From: Mayamaea pseudoterrestris
Lineage: Eukaryota > Bacillariophyta > Bacillariophyceae > Sellaphorales > Sellaphoraceae
DNA length: 64,000 nt
Assembly: GCA_027923505.1 (NCBI GenBank)
Contig: BROI01000010.1
Span: 806,001 to 870,000, forward strand
Direction of reading: 5' to 3'
Below, one piece after another: positions 35,673 to 47,906 of the stretch. The first letter of the stretch is position 1. Each line of letters starts with the position of its first letter. The notes below the pieces were generated by a model. The model worked only from the letters and a program-made list of their open reading frames with translations. It was not told the origin of the DNA and did no database searches. A program made the position numbers and the translations under genes.

Positions 35673-37323
35673 TTTCAGTTTTGTGTGGTGGTGCATCCTG
35701 CCGCAATACTTGATCGCTGCGACACCAAAGATCCAGCCAATCATATCATTGAAACGGCTTGGGCCGATTTTCAAAGTTTTCGGCACTACTTTATGATGCA
35801 CAGTGCTTGAAATATCAAAGTTTTTGGCACTACTCTTTAATCACAGTGACAATATTATTTTGTAGTTGAGTGAAACAGACAGTACATTCAATTACATTAA
35901 TGACAAGTTTTCACAACATGACAGATGAAAGAAGGATGCACACACAATATATTATCAGGACGCCTCGACCATGGCATCATGGAAGTTGATGAGCTCGCTC
36001 CATGACCTAGGTATGGCGGCGGCCTGTCAACACGATGAGAGTCCATCATATACTAGACTAGCAGTGCAACATAACTGCGCTATCACACGACGCTTCACAA
36101 GAACTTCGGCTAGAATCAATTGATATTGATTGGGCAAGGCATATTGCCCCATTTTTCTCCATCATGACCAGCACTTTGTCGTCCAATGATGATTGAACAG
36201 TATCATGTCGATTGAAGCTCCAGTATCAGTTCCATCTTAACGTCGAAATTTACAACCTGCATCTTCTCTGCAGCCTGCAGCTGCTGCAGCGTGACGCGTG
36301 ACGGTCCAGTCAAGTACAAACGACAAAGAGTACAATGGAAACAACGTATTGTTCAGCTTCTCATTTGAGCTGCCCACGATATAGAGAAAGTATGCAGGCT
36401 GTTTCATCTTTTATACGGATGTGACAGTAGAAGTTTCTCTTGTCGCCGGTTGGATTCTGTCGGTGAATGTTTGAGCACTCGACACAAAATGAGTCCACGT
36501 CTACGATACTCCTCTACACATAGATTTCATCCAGCTTGTGCTTGTTAAAACGAATATGCACACGATTCGTTGCTTGGTCACCTTAGTATTGAAGCTACGA
36601 CAGCGACGATGAGACACTCGATTCTTAGCATTGACGAGTTTGAAGGGCAAAGGGCACACAGCATTGGGAAACTCCTGGGGCGAAAACCTTTCGACGAGAG
36701 TGGCATGAAATCTTCCGACTGCTCATACATGCACCGAGGCCACGACCGTTTTATTGTGGCGCTTTGTATTGTCGGGGCAGCAGACGGATGAACGAGATTT
36801 CGCCTCCGCTTGTCGTGCTGAATGACCACGTATAAATTTTAATGGACATGTCATTCTTAAAACGACTGCACAATGAATGCATGGCCTTGACTGTGAGTAC
36901 CACGACAGTCCTGCCGTTACGCATACAGGTATAACGGAGATTGAGCAACGAATCGGCTGCAATATTGACGTAAGTTGCGAGCCGGGCAATCGTTTCTTGG
37001 CATTCGATCATCAATTGTTGACTGGTCACTACTTTATCGGCATTGAAATAGTCTTGGGCTGGTACTTTTCATCAATTAGCGAAATGCTCACGAGACACAA
37101 CTTGTGGAGCTGCAATAATAAATAAGTGCGAGATGTTTTTCATTGGATTATGACACAATCGAGCGCTATAGGAGACACATCTCTACCGGTAGCATTATGT
37201 GGCTACCCTTATATTAACCATACATGAGCAACGCTACTATGAACCGTCGCTCTTCGCTCTGGTGATCCCAAATGATTTTGACGGCGAGCGCCGTCATCGC
37301 TCGTCGCAATCTCGCATCAGGTC
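35673..37323. other. Gene-poor stretch
   Basis: 1.65 kb. Only short, mutually overlapping ORFs (longest about 120 codons, no family features). Contains a TACCGGTA palindrome at 37184-37191. Nothing else recognised. Confidence 0.5.
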
Positions 37324-37755
37324 TTACTCAGTGTCGGCATCCTTGGCCGCTTCAACCGTCGTGACTGGTTCTTGCTTGTTGACCTTTGCCAATTCCTCTC
37401 CTTCTGACAGTCCCTTTTGGAACTCCTTTGGGACCTCTTTCAATTCTCCTGCAATTCGTCCAGCATCTTTGCCAAATTCTGCGAGTTTCTGTGGTCCCAA
37501 AAGAAAAGCAGCCGCGACTAGAATAATGGCAATTTCTGGAGCTCCCAGGCCAAATAGTCCTTGCGCTTGAATGGCTGCCACTGATTTTCGCTGTCTCTGC
37601 AGTGACGACGGTGCGTAGAAGGCTGATACGTCAAAGGACGAGGAAGGCGTCGTTGCCACGTGTCTGGAACGAAAACCCGTGGTGACGGGAGCAAAACAGT
37701 GGACGCTCCAGGCGCAAAGAGCGACGAGAAAGGCGACAGGATGAGAAATCATCAT
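37324..37755 (-). CDS. tatA: Plastid twin-arginine translocase subunit, TatA family
   Basis: Single-span subunit of the thylakoid Tat pathway, nucleus-encoded. 143 residues, one exon. Signal peptide PVAFLVALCAWSVHC followed by FAP, the plastid-import cleavage motif, then a transit region to about residue 65. The mature part starts LFGLGAPEIAIILVAAAFLL (membrane helix), followed by LLGPQKLAEFGKDAG (the family's FGPxKLPxLG hinge) and an amphipathic helix, AGELKEVPKEF, with an acidic tail. The length and hinge favour TatA/Tha4 over TatB/Hcf106, but the Glu (APEIA) is in both. Divergent from PES1 with 251 bp between starts. Confidence 0.9.
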   Translation of the reverse strand: MMISHPVAFLVALCAWSVHCFAPVTTGFRSRHVATTPSSSFDVSAFYAPSSLQRQRKSVAAIQAQGLFGLGAPEIAIILVAAAFLLGPQKLAEFGKDAGRIAGELKEVPKEFQKGLSEGEELAKVNKQEPVTTVEAAKDADTE

Positions 37756-38006
37756 TATGCGAATGGATGGAGAATCGGCAAGTGTTATAGCAGTAGGTCG
37801 TCCAGCAGCACGCTGTGTCGATTCGAGGCGAATTTGAAGTTGATGGATCGATGGATGATGCTGATAGGATCATACCCGGAAGTCGAGAGTCGTAGCGGTT
37901 TTGATTGGCAGCCACCGATTCCTGCGTTAGTTTGCTCACTTTTTCTTTGAAACAATTTTACAGCAATTCTCTCATACATACACTATATATTAAGTAGCCA
38001 AGCAAC
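37756..38006. promoter_or_regulatory. Divergent promoter region, TatA / Pescadillo
   Basis: 251 bp between a plastid-protein gene and a nucleolar-protein gene on opposite strands. An AT-rich TATATATTAA lies at 37984-37993, immediately upstream of the PES1 ATG, too close to be a normal TATA box. Confidence 0.4.
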
Positions 38007-40058
38007 ATGGGTAATCGAGTAAAGGGAAAAGTCAAGAAAAAGTCCATCAAGGCGGCGCTCGGCTCGAGCGCTAGTTCCAAGCGCAAATTGTCGCGAATGG
38101 GCAAGCGACAGAAGGCGCACCACGCTGGTCTTGAGGCTTCCTTTATTGGTCGTTCAAAGTGTCTCAAGATGCTGCAAATTACGCTAAAGGATTTTCGGAG
38201 ACTCTGTATATTGAAGGGCATCTATCCGCGTGAACCAATCGGCAGAGCGCCTGGCAACAAAAAGGGACAAACATTTTATCACATCAAGGACGTTCGAGCG
38301 ATTGCCCATGAACCTGTTCTTGAAAAGTTTCGCGCCTTTCGTGCCTTTATGAAGAAGGTACGAAGAGCGGCCGGTCGGAATGAGAGAGACGAGGCCTCCC
38401 GCAAGCATTCGTTGGTGCCGACCTATTCAATTCATCATCTAGTCAAGGAGCGGTATCCGCGCTTTATGGATGCGCTTGGTGACTTGGATGATGCCTTGAC
38501 ACTGACATACTTGTTTGCGGCATTACCGAGCGAAGGATCCATTAAGGCATCCGTCGTCAACAAGGCCAAATCCTTGGCGGCAGCTTGGGGCGCTTACTGC
38601 GCGACGACCTCGGTTATTAACAAAGCATTTATTTCCGTAAAAGGAGTTTACATGGAAGCAGACGTTCAAGGGCAAGCAATTCGATGGATTGTACCACACT
38701 CTTTTACGCAGTATCTTCCTCAAGATGTGGACTACCGCGTCATGATGACTTTTTTTGAGTTTTACGAGGTTCTTTTAAAGTTTGTCCTTTTCAAACTCTT
38801 TGGCGATATTGGCGTTCGATACCCGCTGCCGAGTGGAGCTAGAGGCGCCAGCGTCGGGAGTACTAGTGCTGTTTTGGCAGGGCATTTGAAGGCCTTGAAA
38901 AGTGCGCTTGATTCATCGTCAAGTGCCATTTCCGATGTAGTCAAGGCTGCAGTTGACAAGGAACAACAGCCTGCGATTGCGACGTCACCAGGTGCGTCTT
39001 TGAAGGCGACTAAGGAGTGGGACAAGGCGGTTGGAGCGGCACTAAACTCGCTGCCAGAAATGGAGGAAAGTGACGATGAAGACGACGCGGAAGAGGATGA
39101 TGTCGACATTGCCGGTCCGTTGAAGGCTGCGCTTGACAACATGGTCGAAGAGCAGGCGCGAACATTAGTTCCAGCGCTATCTGACCACTTGAATGATGAT
39201 GGTATTAAGCGTAAGCGACTCTTTGCTGGCCTGACTTTTTTCTTTTCTCGCGAGATTCCGCGAGGGTATTTGGAGCTGGTGTGCTTGGCGTACGGAGGCA
39301 ACTTTGGTTGGGAGGGCGACGAGAGCCCCATTTCCAGCAAGGACCCATCTATTACTCACCACATTGTCGACCGACCAAAGCTACAGGCTTCGTACGAGTC
39401 TTTGCCGAATTCCCGAGAGTTTGTTCAGCCACAGTGGATAATTGATTGCGCGAACAACATGTTTATTTTGCCAGTTGCAAAGTACGCGGTAGGCGCCTCG
39501 CTACCGCCTCATTTATCGCCATGGGTTGACAATGACGAGGAAGGCTACAAGCCAGCGTATGCTGAAGAAATTGAGCGACTGAAGAATGGCGAGGATCCAT
39601 TGACGATTGAATTGATGGAAGTGGAGGCGACTACTGTTGATCAGCCAGGTCTCAATGAATTAACTTCAACGGGCGAAAAATTAGTTGATGACAATGAAGA
39701 AGTGCTTGTCGACGAAAGCGATGACGAGGATGACGACCCAGAAGAAAAGAAACGCCGTGCCGACCGCAGGCGCCAAAAGGAGGAGGAAGAGGCACAACGA
39801 CTAGCCAAGACGATGATGAGCAAGAAGGCGACTCATCTTTACAATCGAATGCAGCACGGTCTTGCGCAAAAGAAGGAGAAGGTTGAGATATTGCATCAGC
39901 GGCGAAGGGAAATAGAATCGACGAAGGAAAAGGATGCCTCGGGCAAGACACCTTTGAAGCAAAAGGTCGAGCGTCTGAAGAAGGAACGAAAAGTAATTGA
40001 AGACTCGTACGCTCAAAATGATGGTACGATGAAGAAGAGTAAAAAGATCAAACACTAG
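38007..40058 (+). CDS. PES1: Pescadillo homolog (PES1/NOP7), ribosome biogenesis
   Basis: Scaffold of the PeBoW complex in 60S ribosome assembly in the nucleolus. Single exon, 683 residues. N-terminal Pescadillo domain: RCILKGIYPREPIG-like segment (LCILKGIYPREPIG), NKKGQTFYHIKDVRAI, HHLVKERYPRFMDALGDLDD, KAFISVKGVYMEADVQGQ, WIVPHSFTQYLPQDVDYRVM. A BRCT domain follows: LFAGLTFFFSREIPRGYLEL ... QPQWIIDCAN with the conserved Trp. The C-terminus is a long acidic then Lys/Arg-rich coiled coil (DESDDEDDDPEEKKRR; KLKKERK-like), as in the family. Strong nuclear/nucleolar localisation signals at the N-terminus (KGKVKKKSIK). Confidence 0.95.
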   Translation: MGNRVKGKVKKKSIKAALGSSASSKRKLSRMGKRQKAHHAGLEASFIGRSKCLKMLQITLKDFRRLCILKGIYPREPIGRAPGNKKGQTFYHIKDVRAIAHEPVLEKFRAFRAFMKKVRRAAGRNERDEASRKHSLVPTYSIHHLVKERYPRFMDALGDLDDALTLTYLFAALPSEGSIKASVVNKAKSLAAAWGAYCATTSVINKAFISVKGVYMEADVQGQAIRWIVPHSFTQYLPQDVDYRVMMTFFEFYEVLLKFVLFKLFGDIGVRYPLPSGARGASVGSTSAVLAGHLKALKSALDSSSSAISDVVKAAVDKEQQPAIATSPGASLKATKEWDKAVGAALNSLPEMEESDDEDDAEEDDVDIAGPLKAALDNMVEEQARTLVPALSDHLNDDGIKRKRLFAGLTFFFSREIPRGYLELVCLAYGGNFGWEGDESPISSKDPSITHHIVDRPKLQASYESLPNSREFVQPQWIIDCANNMFILPVAKYAVGASLPPHLSPWVDNDEEGYKPAYAEEIERLKNGEDPLTIELMEVEATTVDQPGLNELTSTGEKLVDDNEEVLVDESDDEDDDPEEKKRRADRRRQKEEEEAQRLAKTMMSKKATHLYNRMQHGLAQKKEKVEILHQRRREIESTKEKDASGKTPLKQKVERLKKERKVIEDSYAQNDGTMKKSKKIKH

Positions 40059-42670
40059 AAGATTATTTGCGCAAGATGCACGTATGGCGGGAGTGACAAT
40101 AAAGCCGCATAGGCTGCTTTGGAGATAGTTAACTACTACGGCACAAAGTAAATCATTGAGTTATTATTTTGCTTATAAACAATTCTTATCACAACGTAAT
40201 TGTGCAGATGATGCCGGGTGGACAATCAATAACCCCAGCATGGAAACAGGCAACCACCTTCCCAGCCGTGCTTGGGCAATGAAAAGGAATTCATCGCAGT
40301 CATCCTGTGTGCCCGTTGCGTAACGAAGCTATCAGACTTCCACCAGCTTTTGCGGAATCTTCGAATTGCGAAGCAGAAATACATCTGAAAGCTTGTCGGT
40401 GCGAGGTGCGATCTGGCTTTCCAATAGGCTCAAGCTTATAATTGGGAAAGCGTCAAACAGTCAAGCATGCTCACAAAGTAATCTTGTCGCTTGATTCCTA
40501 CAGAATAAAAGGTATCTCGACAAGCCAGCTAAAACTTTACAGCACAGTTCCGTTTGGTTAGCAGCCAATCACCACCTGTTGTCGCGTCTTGTGGTCACTA
40601 TCCTGCCACTCGATGTCGGCGCTGCCTCTGTTAGCTTTCGAATTCTGACGAAGGATAATGTTGGTAAACAAAACATTTATCGTGTCTCCAGTGGAGGATA
40701 CAGCACAACTACTCGGCTATCACCCATTTACCATTTACCAATTACAGAAAGTTGCATTCGAAGCGACGCCAAATGACGTCTTGCTTGCTGCAAGTTGTTG
40801 CAATTGTCCATCCGTTGGTCCGAAAAAAATAATATGGTTTTGAGCGTATTGCTGGCGGTATCCTCTGGTCTATCGAGCAAACGTCAAGCATGCTGGAAGT
40901 ACAGTAATGGTGCACCTCCGACATGATTGATCCGATCCTCTGCACTTGCTCGATCGATGAGCGTGAGCGAGCACACATCATACATACTATTGCGTTGTGA
41001 CGTAATTGACACTGGCACTCGTTTCGTACTATTGTCTAATGACGTAATTGACACTGGCACTTGTTTCACACTATTGCCTCAAAACGTAATTGACACTGGC
41101 ACATTGACGCTGTTTTCACTGGCACTCGTTTCGTACTATTGCCTGGAGTCGCTGTTTTCACTGGCACTCGTTTCGTATTATTGCCTGATGACGCTGTTTT
41201 CACTGGCACTTGTTTTGTACTATTGCCTCATGACGTAGATTTTACCGTCGCATCAAGGACCGTACCGGTAGAGTGAAGAGTACCTTGAATTGATCCATTT
41301 TGTCACCATGTCACCATGGCGATCATCTCTATTCGACTCTCCTCCATTGAGCCGCGCGACGGAACAACGTAGAAACAAAACAACTCTTGTTTAATCTACA
41401 ATTACACTTGCTATTATAGTGCCTACTTTTCCATTAATCCACCAAGTCACTTGTTTGACGGTGGTCTGCGGTGGCGATCAAACAAATCGACGCCACAAGC
41501 TTGAAAGATATTGATCTGTTCCTACTTAATGGCGGCTTTGACAACTCAACGAACCTTTATTTGCAAATTTCCACCTTGATGAAATTTGTCGCAAGTTGAA
41601 CATTTCTAATGTGGCGATGTGACGCAAAACAAAGCAAGGTTTTTCACTCATGTGGGAGCTGGGAGCCATTGCCGATGACCTTATGACGTCGCTACACGCT
41701 GCACCGGTCATGTTTGTTCCGGATATCATTTCATTGCGTGACGAGAAGCAGCAAAGGAGTGGTTACCGATGTGTAACGAAGCTTGGAAGAATATACCTTC
41801 GCATGTACATTTGCGATTCAATATTCAGCTGTGCGAAAGCAATGGTTTGCAAATGAAGCAGGCAAATTGGAGTCACTGTGCCGATATGGATGGCTTGGCT
41901 GCTTGTCTTGTATACTGGTGGAACGCAAGCTCAGCAATTCTATCGTGGACATTTACATAAATGGTCATCAAGTAGTGTCGTTGGTGCACCAGGCCATCGA
42001 GTTGTTGGAAAGGATTCAACCTGCCGGTACCGTGGTTAGTTGATGCCCATGACTTTTCCAACCTTTGCGTTTGGTCAATTTGACGGCAATGTGTATCCTG
42101 CAATAATGAAAGCAGCCATGCGCGTGATCCTTTGAACCAGGTTGATTGTTGGAAAGCATTTGAAGCGATTGATTGGTGATGCAACAGGCGCACACATTGG
42201 CACTATTTCTTATTTGTAGGTTTCAGTTCAGTGAATGTTTAATGATAACGTTTTACTTGCACTAGCTATACATACTGGTAAGGCGCAAGGAGCTGCATAT
42301 ACGTACATAGTCTGATTATAACAAACTAGGACATCCACAGTGACTTCGAAAAGCCTAATAAGGGCGGGCCGGCCTCGCCACAACGGTCCTACTATAAATT
42401 ATTACCCGTTTGGCTTATATCTTCATACGACTGAGAAAACCCCCCGATACGCAACGTTCTTCGCAATCAGACGGTACCGGTAGTCGCAAGTCGGAAAGAT
42501 CCGTTTTGGCGCGAAGATCCGGCGTGATCGCATCGCAACACAAAATCAACCACCGAATGATATCCGTCGCGAAACCTTTGCCCTTGACTAATCTACCGTA
42601 AATCATATACAAGCAAAGCCATTGACCGCTACTACACTACATAAAATACTCACGAAAAGGAAGAGACAAA
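40059..42670. other. Largest gene-poor stretch of the window
   Basis: 2.6 kb between Pescadillo and RAD50. It holds a 42-bp tandem array (about 40994-41240), TACCGGTA palindromes at 41263 and 42475, and a variety of short overlapping ORFs (up to ~106 codons) with no family features. RAD50 promoter presumably lies in the last few hundred bases. Confidence 0.5.
40994..41240. repeat. 42-bp tandem array containing TGACG
   Basis: About six units. Most begin TGACGTAATT or TGACGCTGTT, share CACTGGCACTCGTTTCGTA and end ACTATTGCCTGA-like; the third unit is truncated to about 22 bp. Two subtypes occur, GTAATTGACACTGG first, then GCTGTTTTCACTGG. The unit length is a multiple of three, which keeps a frame open over it (40927-41238), but the frame changes at the truncated unit so coding is unlikely. 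Confidence 0.85.
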
Positions 42671-45600
42671 ATGTCGTCTCTCGCCAAACTCAGCATTCGT
42701 GGCGTCCGAGCGTTTTCGCCCGAGGATGAGGAGCAGGTGCGCACTGGAGAATTGATATCGGTACATGAAGCTACTACCGGCAGACTCACATGTTTCTGTG
42801 TTCTACTCTTCAGATTGTCGAATTTTACTTTCCGTTTACGATCATTGTCGGGCAGTAAGTTTTTCATACTCACGAGAAGGGTGAATGGGTGGTGAGTGCG
42901 TCTCCTTTCCTCGATTCGTTTCAACTCAATTCATGCGCTCTGCACTCTTTCATTTTAGAAACGGTTGCGGCAAGACCACCATTATTGAATGCCTCAAGTA
43001 TGCAATTACTGGAGGTCTCCCGCCTGGCAGCAAGGCTGGTCAAGCCTTTGTTCATGGTGAGTCAGTGGTGGTGACATTTTGCTTTATAGCTTGCATCATC
43101 TCACCTCTCACCTGCGGTACCGACAATCATTACATTTATACAATTCCCATACAGATCCTCGCCAAAGTGGAAGCAAACAATCCAAGGCGACTGTCAAGCT
43201 GCGTTTCAATACGCGGACGGGCCAACCAACGGTTGTCATTCGCTCGATGGAACTCACGCGCAACAAAACGACACTTTCATTCAAGCAGCTGGATGGAGTC
43301 ATTCGTACGTCGGATGCAGTCACTGGTACACGCAGCAATCTGTCTCACAAATGTTCTGAGCTTGATTCGACGCTGCCAGCCCTGCTCGGTATTTCAAAGG
43401 CCATTCTAGACAATGTTTTGTTTTGTCATCAGGAGGAAGCGTCTTGGCCGTTGCAGGAGGGTGCTGTTCTCAAAAAGAAATTTGACGACATTTTTGATTC
43501 GTAAGTTATACGCCTACTTATGCTACCGGTAATTTCGCATCTCTTCCTTACCTATGCCATCCATTGATGTTGACGCGCAGCACTCGGTACACCAAGGCGC
43601 TCGACGCCTTTCGCAAAAAGGAAAAGGACTTGTTGAGCACGTGTAAGGATATTAAAATCACTCTTGCTGGTCTCGATAGTACCAAGACGGCCGTGGAAGG
43701 ATACCGCCGTGAACTTCGCGAGCAAAAGGAGGCGGAGGAAGACTTGGCCAACGCCAGAATTAACGTTGGCAAGGAAATTGAAACGACGGAAAAAGATATT
43801 GACTACTACGAAGGCATTGTCGATAAGATCGACGATATTCAAACGGAGCTTTCAAAGATGCAAGGCATGGTCGACCAGCATAAGGCTGCACTGGATCGCC
43901 AACAGAAGATGGTCGACATTGACATGTCGGGAACGCACACGCTCGACGACCTTTCCATAATGCTGGCAGACTATGACAATAGCGTTGGAAGGGAAACTGC
44001 AAAGCAAGAGCTTGTAGAAAGCGAAATTCAAGAGCTCAATGACAAGATTGACAGCCTCCACAAAAGCGAAATGGATTTGAAGTCGACGCTGGGCAAACTC
44101 GAGTCTGAAAAGGAGACGTACGAGCAGCATCTGCGACAGCGCCTCGTCCTAATGGAGGGTATTGCCTCCTCGTACAATTTCAGTTTACTGGAATACACGC
44201 AGTCGCAGCAAATCAACACGTCGTTCCGTCAGTCGCTCACGGCAGGGAGTCAGTCGGTCGATACCGAGCAGCTGGTTGAAATTTCGCAAGAAGATATGCA
44301 AAACTTCTTTCGCAAGGCGGAGGATTTAAAATCGAATCTCGAGTCTGACCTGAAGAAGCACAAGCATCGGGTCCAGCGCGACGAAGATGTCTTGCAAAAG
44401 GATCTTCTCGATCTTGGCGGCAAACTCGGCGCTCTTGAAAAGGGTAAATTATGTTTGGCGCGAGAGTTTGTCGAATGATTAGTGTCGCTCACAATCTTTA
44501 ACTTACATTCAATAGACAAAGAAGAGCTTTTAAAACAGAAACGAGAAGGTAGAGAGGAAATGAATCAATTAAACAAGGACATTAGCAGCAGCTCGCGATT
44601 GCGTCGAGGCGAGGTACGCAAGTTCATGCCCCATTTTTCAGCCGTGCAATGGACCCTGGTAGCTAATGACAATGTTTGTTTTTGCGGTAGGTCGAGGAGG
44701 CAAAGAAAAACGCGGAGCGTTTAGGTACGTTGCTTCTTGTAGGGTTTGTTCCATTATGAATATTTCTAGTTCTCACCACGCGTGTGCCTCCTCTGTTTTA
44801 AGCCAATGAGCGCGATGAAGCGAACAGCGACCCTCGATTGCAGAATATTGAAATTGAAATCCGTCAGATCGAGGACAAGTGGGAAGAGCTTAAGCGCAAA
44901 CAAACTGACATCAAGGTTGAGCTTGACGCTCTACAAGAATCCGCGGAAGCGCACACGGCCATTGCGACGCTGGATGAGGAGCTTACTCGCGAATATGAGA
45001 CGTTAGAAGAGTCAGTCAAGGACTACTCAAGTCTTCTCTGTCGTTTTAACTTACAGGACTTAGAAAAGCTGCCAAAGATGAGCGGTGACGGTCAGGCTGT
45101 TGTCGATGCTGTTGAACAAATGGGAATCGAGATTCGTGACAAGCTTAACGATGCGCAAGACCGGCTTGGGATGGCCACCAGTGCCTACAACAAACAAGAG
45201 AGCGCGTTCGCCGAGAAGAGCTGGGCGCTTCGCACGATTCGTCAAAACCTTCAAGTTCTTGAGCAGCAGAAGAATGTTAGCGAAGGAGCGGTTGTAAAAG
45301 TTCGAGCTGTTGTCGAAAAATTGCGAGAGGACAACCCTGGCGTACTTTTAAATGAAAATGATCCCACTGCACTTCGCAAGCTCATTGATGAGAAGATTGA
45401 AGATATAAATGACAGCCTTGCATCAACCGATCCAAGCGTTATCAAGTCTGTGATGTAAGTCGCACGCGCATGCGCCCAGTTGTTGTTCCAGTCATCCTCT
45501 CATGTCAAGTTTTGATTACCTTACAGGAAAAGGCTTCTCAAGTTGGCCAATTCGAACAATCCAGTTTGTCCATGCTGTGAACAGAAGCTCGATACGCCGG

Positions 45601-47791
45601 AAAAACTTCGAACATATTCAGACCGGGGAAAGCTCTTGTGGTCCGACAATTCTCCATTGCTTTCCGATTTGGCCGAGGAGCGCGTAGCAGCGAAGTCGGA
45701 GTATCAATCCTGGCGATTGACCATTGATAAACATAGCTCTGCTATCCAAAATTATGTCGACTTGCAATCCGAACTAAAAGCTCGCGAGAGCGACAACCAA
45801 TCGTTGGACGGTGAGGTCAATTTGCTATCGCACATTCTTGCTCAGCTCAAAGATGAGATGGAGGATTTAAGGGCAGAAGCTGTCGACTTGGAGGAACTTG
45901 CAAAAGCTTCAGATCGGTGGAAGGATACGTCGCTGCGTATTGGTCAAAAAGCGATGACAATTCATAGCAAGCGCAAGGATCTGGCTATTCTCAATCGGTC
46001 ATCGGCAAATGTCCGTGATCGACGCACGGTCGACCGCGAGTATACGGCTGTCACTGAAGAAATCGATCGTCTCAGTAGCAAAAAGACTGGTTTAAATCAC
46101 GAAGCAACGAAGCTAAACCAGCTCATTTCGCAAACGGCACAACAGGCAAGTACTCAAGCGCGTGGATTTCGTGTCTGTATGTGCACAACACCAACATTCC
46201 AATCCTCTATTTTGCTAGGCGGCGAGTGCCGAATCCCGAGCGAAGGAGAAGGCAACGAAGTTTGCTGACTCCGAACGAGCTATGAACCGCAAGAATGAGA
46301 TTTTGGAACTCCAAAAAAATCTTGCGGAACGCGAAAAGCAGGTGAGCATGGTTGCGTGCGACATTGCGACATCTATAAATATCGTTCGACTAACCTATCA
46401 GTACACCCTTTCTCAGGTCGATCGGGACATCCCTTCCTTGAGCATGCGCGTCAAAGAAAGAGAATCCGAGAAGCAGCGTTTGCGTCAAGAAGGATCCTCA
46501 GAAGAGTCGAAGCTTCATCGCGCCATTCAAGAGTTTGACACTAGCCTTCAACACTTGGGGACCATCACGTATCAGATCGAGACTTACTCAAACTCTAACA
46601 AGGCCGAGGAGCACCAACGCATCCTATCGACCCTAGACAATTACGCTGACCATATTAAAGATTTGAAGGAGAAAGTATCCGCGTCGCAGCTCATACTTGA
46701 CAACCTTCGCAATATTTATAACAACAAGGAGCGCCGGAAGCGGCAACTTCAGTACAACGTTCAAATTATTGAAGAAAAGAACAAGCTAGCCGCGCTACAT
46801 GAGCAAATGCGAGACAAGAAACGAGCAATGAAGTCTATCGAACATTATGCAACGGCGCGAGATGAACTCCTTCAAGCACGCGAACGAAAGGCTAAACTTC
46901 TCGAGACGAAGAACCTTTCCCAGGGTCGATACTCCGAGATTCGCGATCGCATTCGTAGTCTCACGGTACGGCTCAATCAACCTGAGTACCGAGACGTTGA
47001 CAAGAAGCACCGCAAGGCAACTATTGAGTATGAGACGACGCATATTGCGGCCGCCGACCTGAAAAAATATCAGCAGGCACTTGATTCGGCACTTCTACAA
47101 TTTCACGCAAAAAAGCTGGCGGAGATCAACAAAAGCATTCGCGAGCTGTGGCTGATGACGTACAAGGGCGAAGACATTACTAATATCGTGATCCAGAGCG
47201 GACAAGAGCCAGGTGCACGCGCCCAGAAGTCGTATAATTATCGAGTCGTCATGACGAAAGGCTCTACAGAACTCGACATGCGTGGTCGCTGCTCAGCAGG
47301 ACAACGCGTTCTTGCTGTACGTTGGCTTGTCAGCGGTGTTATTGGTTGAATTCTGATCTAACGATATGTGCTTCTCATCACCACCAGTGCATTGTCATCC
47401 GCCTGGCTTTGGCTGAAAGCTTTGGAATTGATTGCGGCTGCATTGCGCTCGACGAGCCAACGGTGAACTTGGATGTACGTCTCGATGCAGCACGCCGGCA
47501 ATGTCGATTGACCACTTTCACTCACTTTCGTCTTCATCTCGTCAACAGTACGAAAATAAGAAAGGTCTTGCAATTGCGTTGGCTCAAATTGTTGCTTCGC
47601 GATCGCAACAGCGTAATTTCCAGTTGATACTCATTACGCATGACGAAGAATTTGTGAGTATGATGAAGACTGAGCTTGCGTCCCTTACCGGCTTTTCTAT
47701 GCCGGAATCGTACTTCCAAGTGGTTCGCGAGGAGAGTGCCGACGGAAAGCTGTATTCGAAGATCAAGAAAATTGATTGGGACAACATGTAG
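42671..47791 (+). CDS. RAD50: RAD50, MRN complex ATPase
   Basis: SMC-like ATPase of the Mre11-Rad50 complex for double-strand-break sensing and end processing. Thirteen exons: 42671-42736, 42814-42854, 42959-43056, 43155-43500, 43581-44443, 44516-44613, 44691-44724, 44803-45454, 45527-46145, 46219-46341, 46417-47316, 47388-47474, 47549-47791; phases all agree; 1389 residues. Start [15 protein letters not shown]. Walker [13 protein letters not shown] is split by intron 2; [10 protein letters not shown] and coiled coils follow; the zinc hook is CPCC ([11 protein letters not shown]). C-terminal: signature [12 protein letters not shown], Walker [13 protein letters not shown], then ITHDEEF. Intron 9 (46146-46218) reads CAG|GCAAGT, a GC-AG donor; the downstream frame ([10 protein letters not shown]) requires it. 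Intron 10 (75 nt) is in frame and stop-free. Unusually intron-rich for this window. Confidence 0.95.
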
Positions 47792-47906
47792 ACGATCAAA
47801 CGATATATGCATATTTCAGAATAAAGTAGGTTACATTGAGTGACTATGACGCTACTGTAGGATGTAGGTAGGACTGAAGCTTAAGAAAGAAAGCAGCGTA
47901 TGCGTA

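Noticed and set aside
40927-41238. 103-codon ORF with a repeated DVIDTG segment
   Set aside because: It is the 42-bp array read through; the frame of the repeat changes half-way, so no protein conservation.
41500-42200. Possible decayed mobile element in the gap before RAD50
   Set aside because: No terminal repeats, no transposase or polymerase motif in any frame; not supported.
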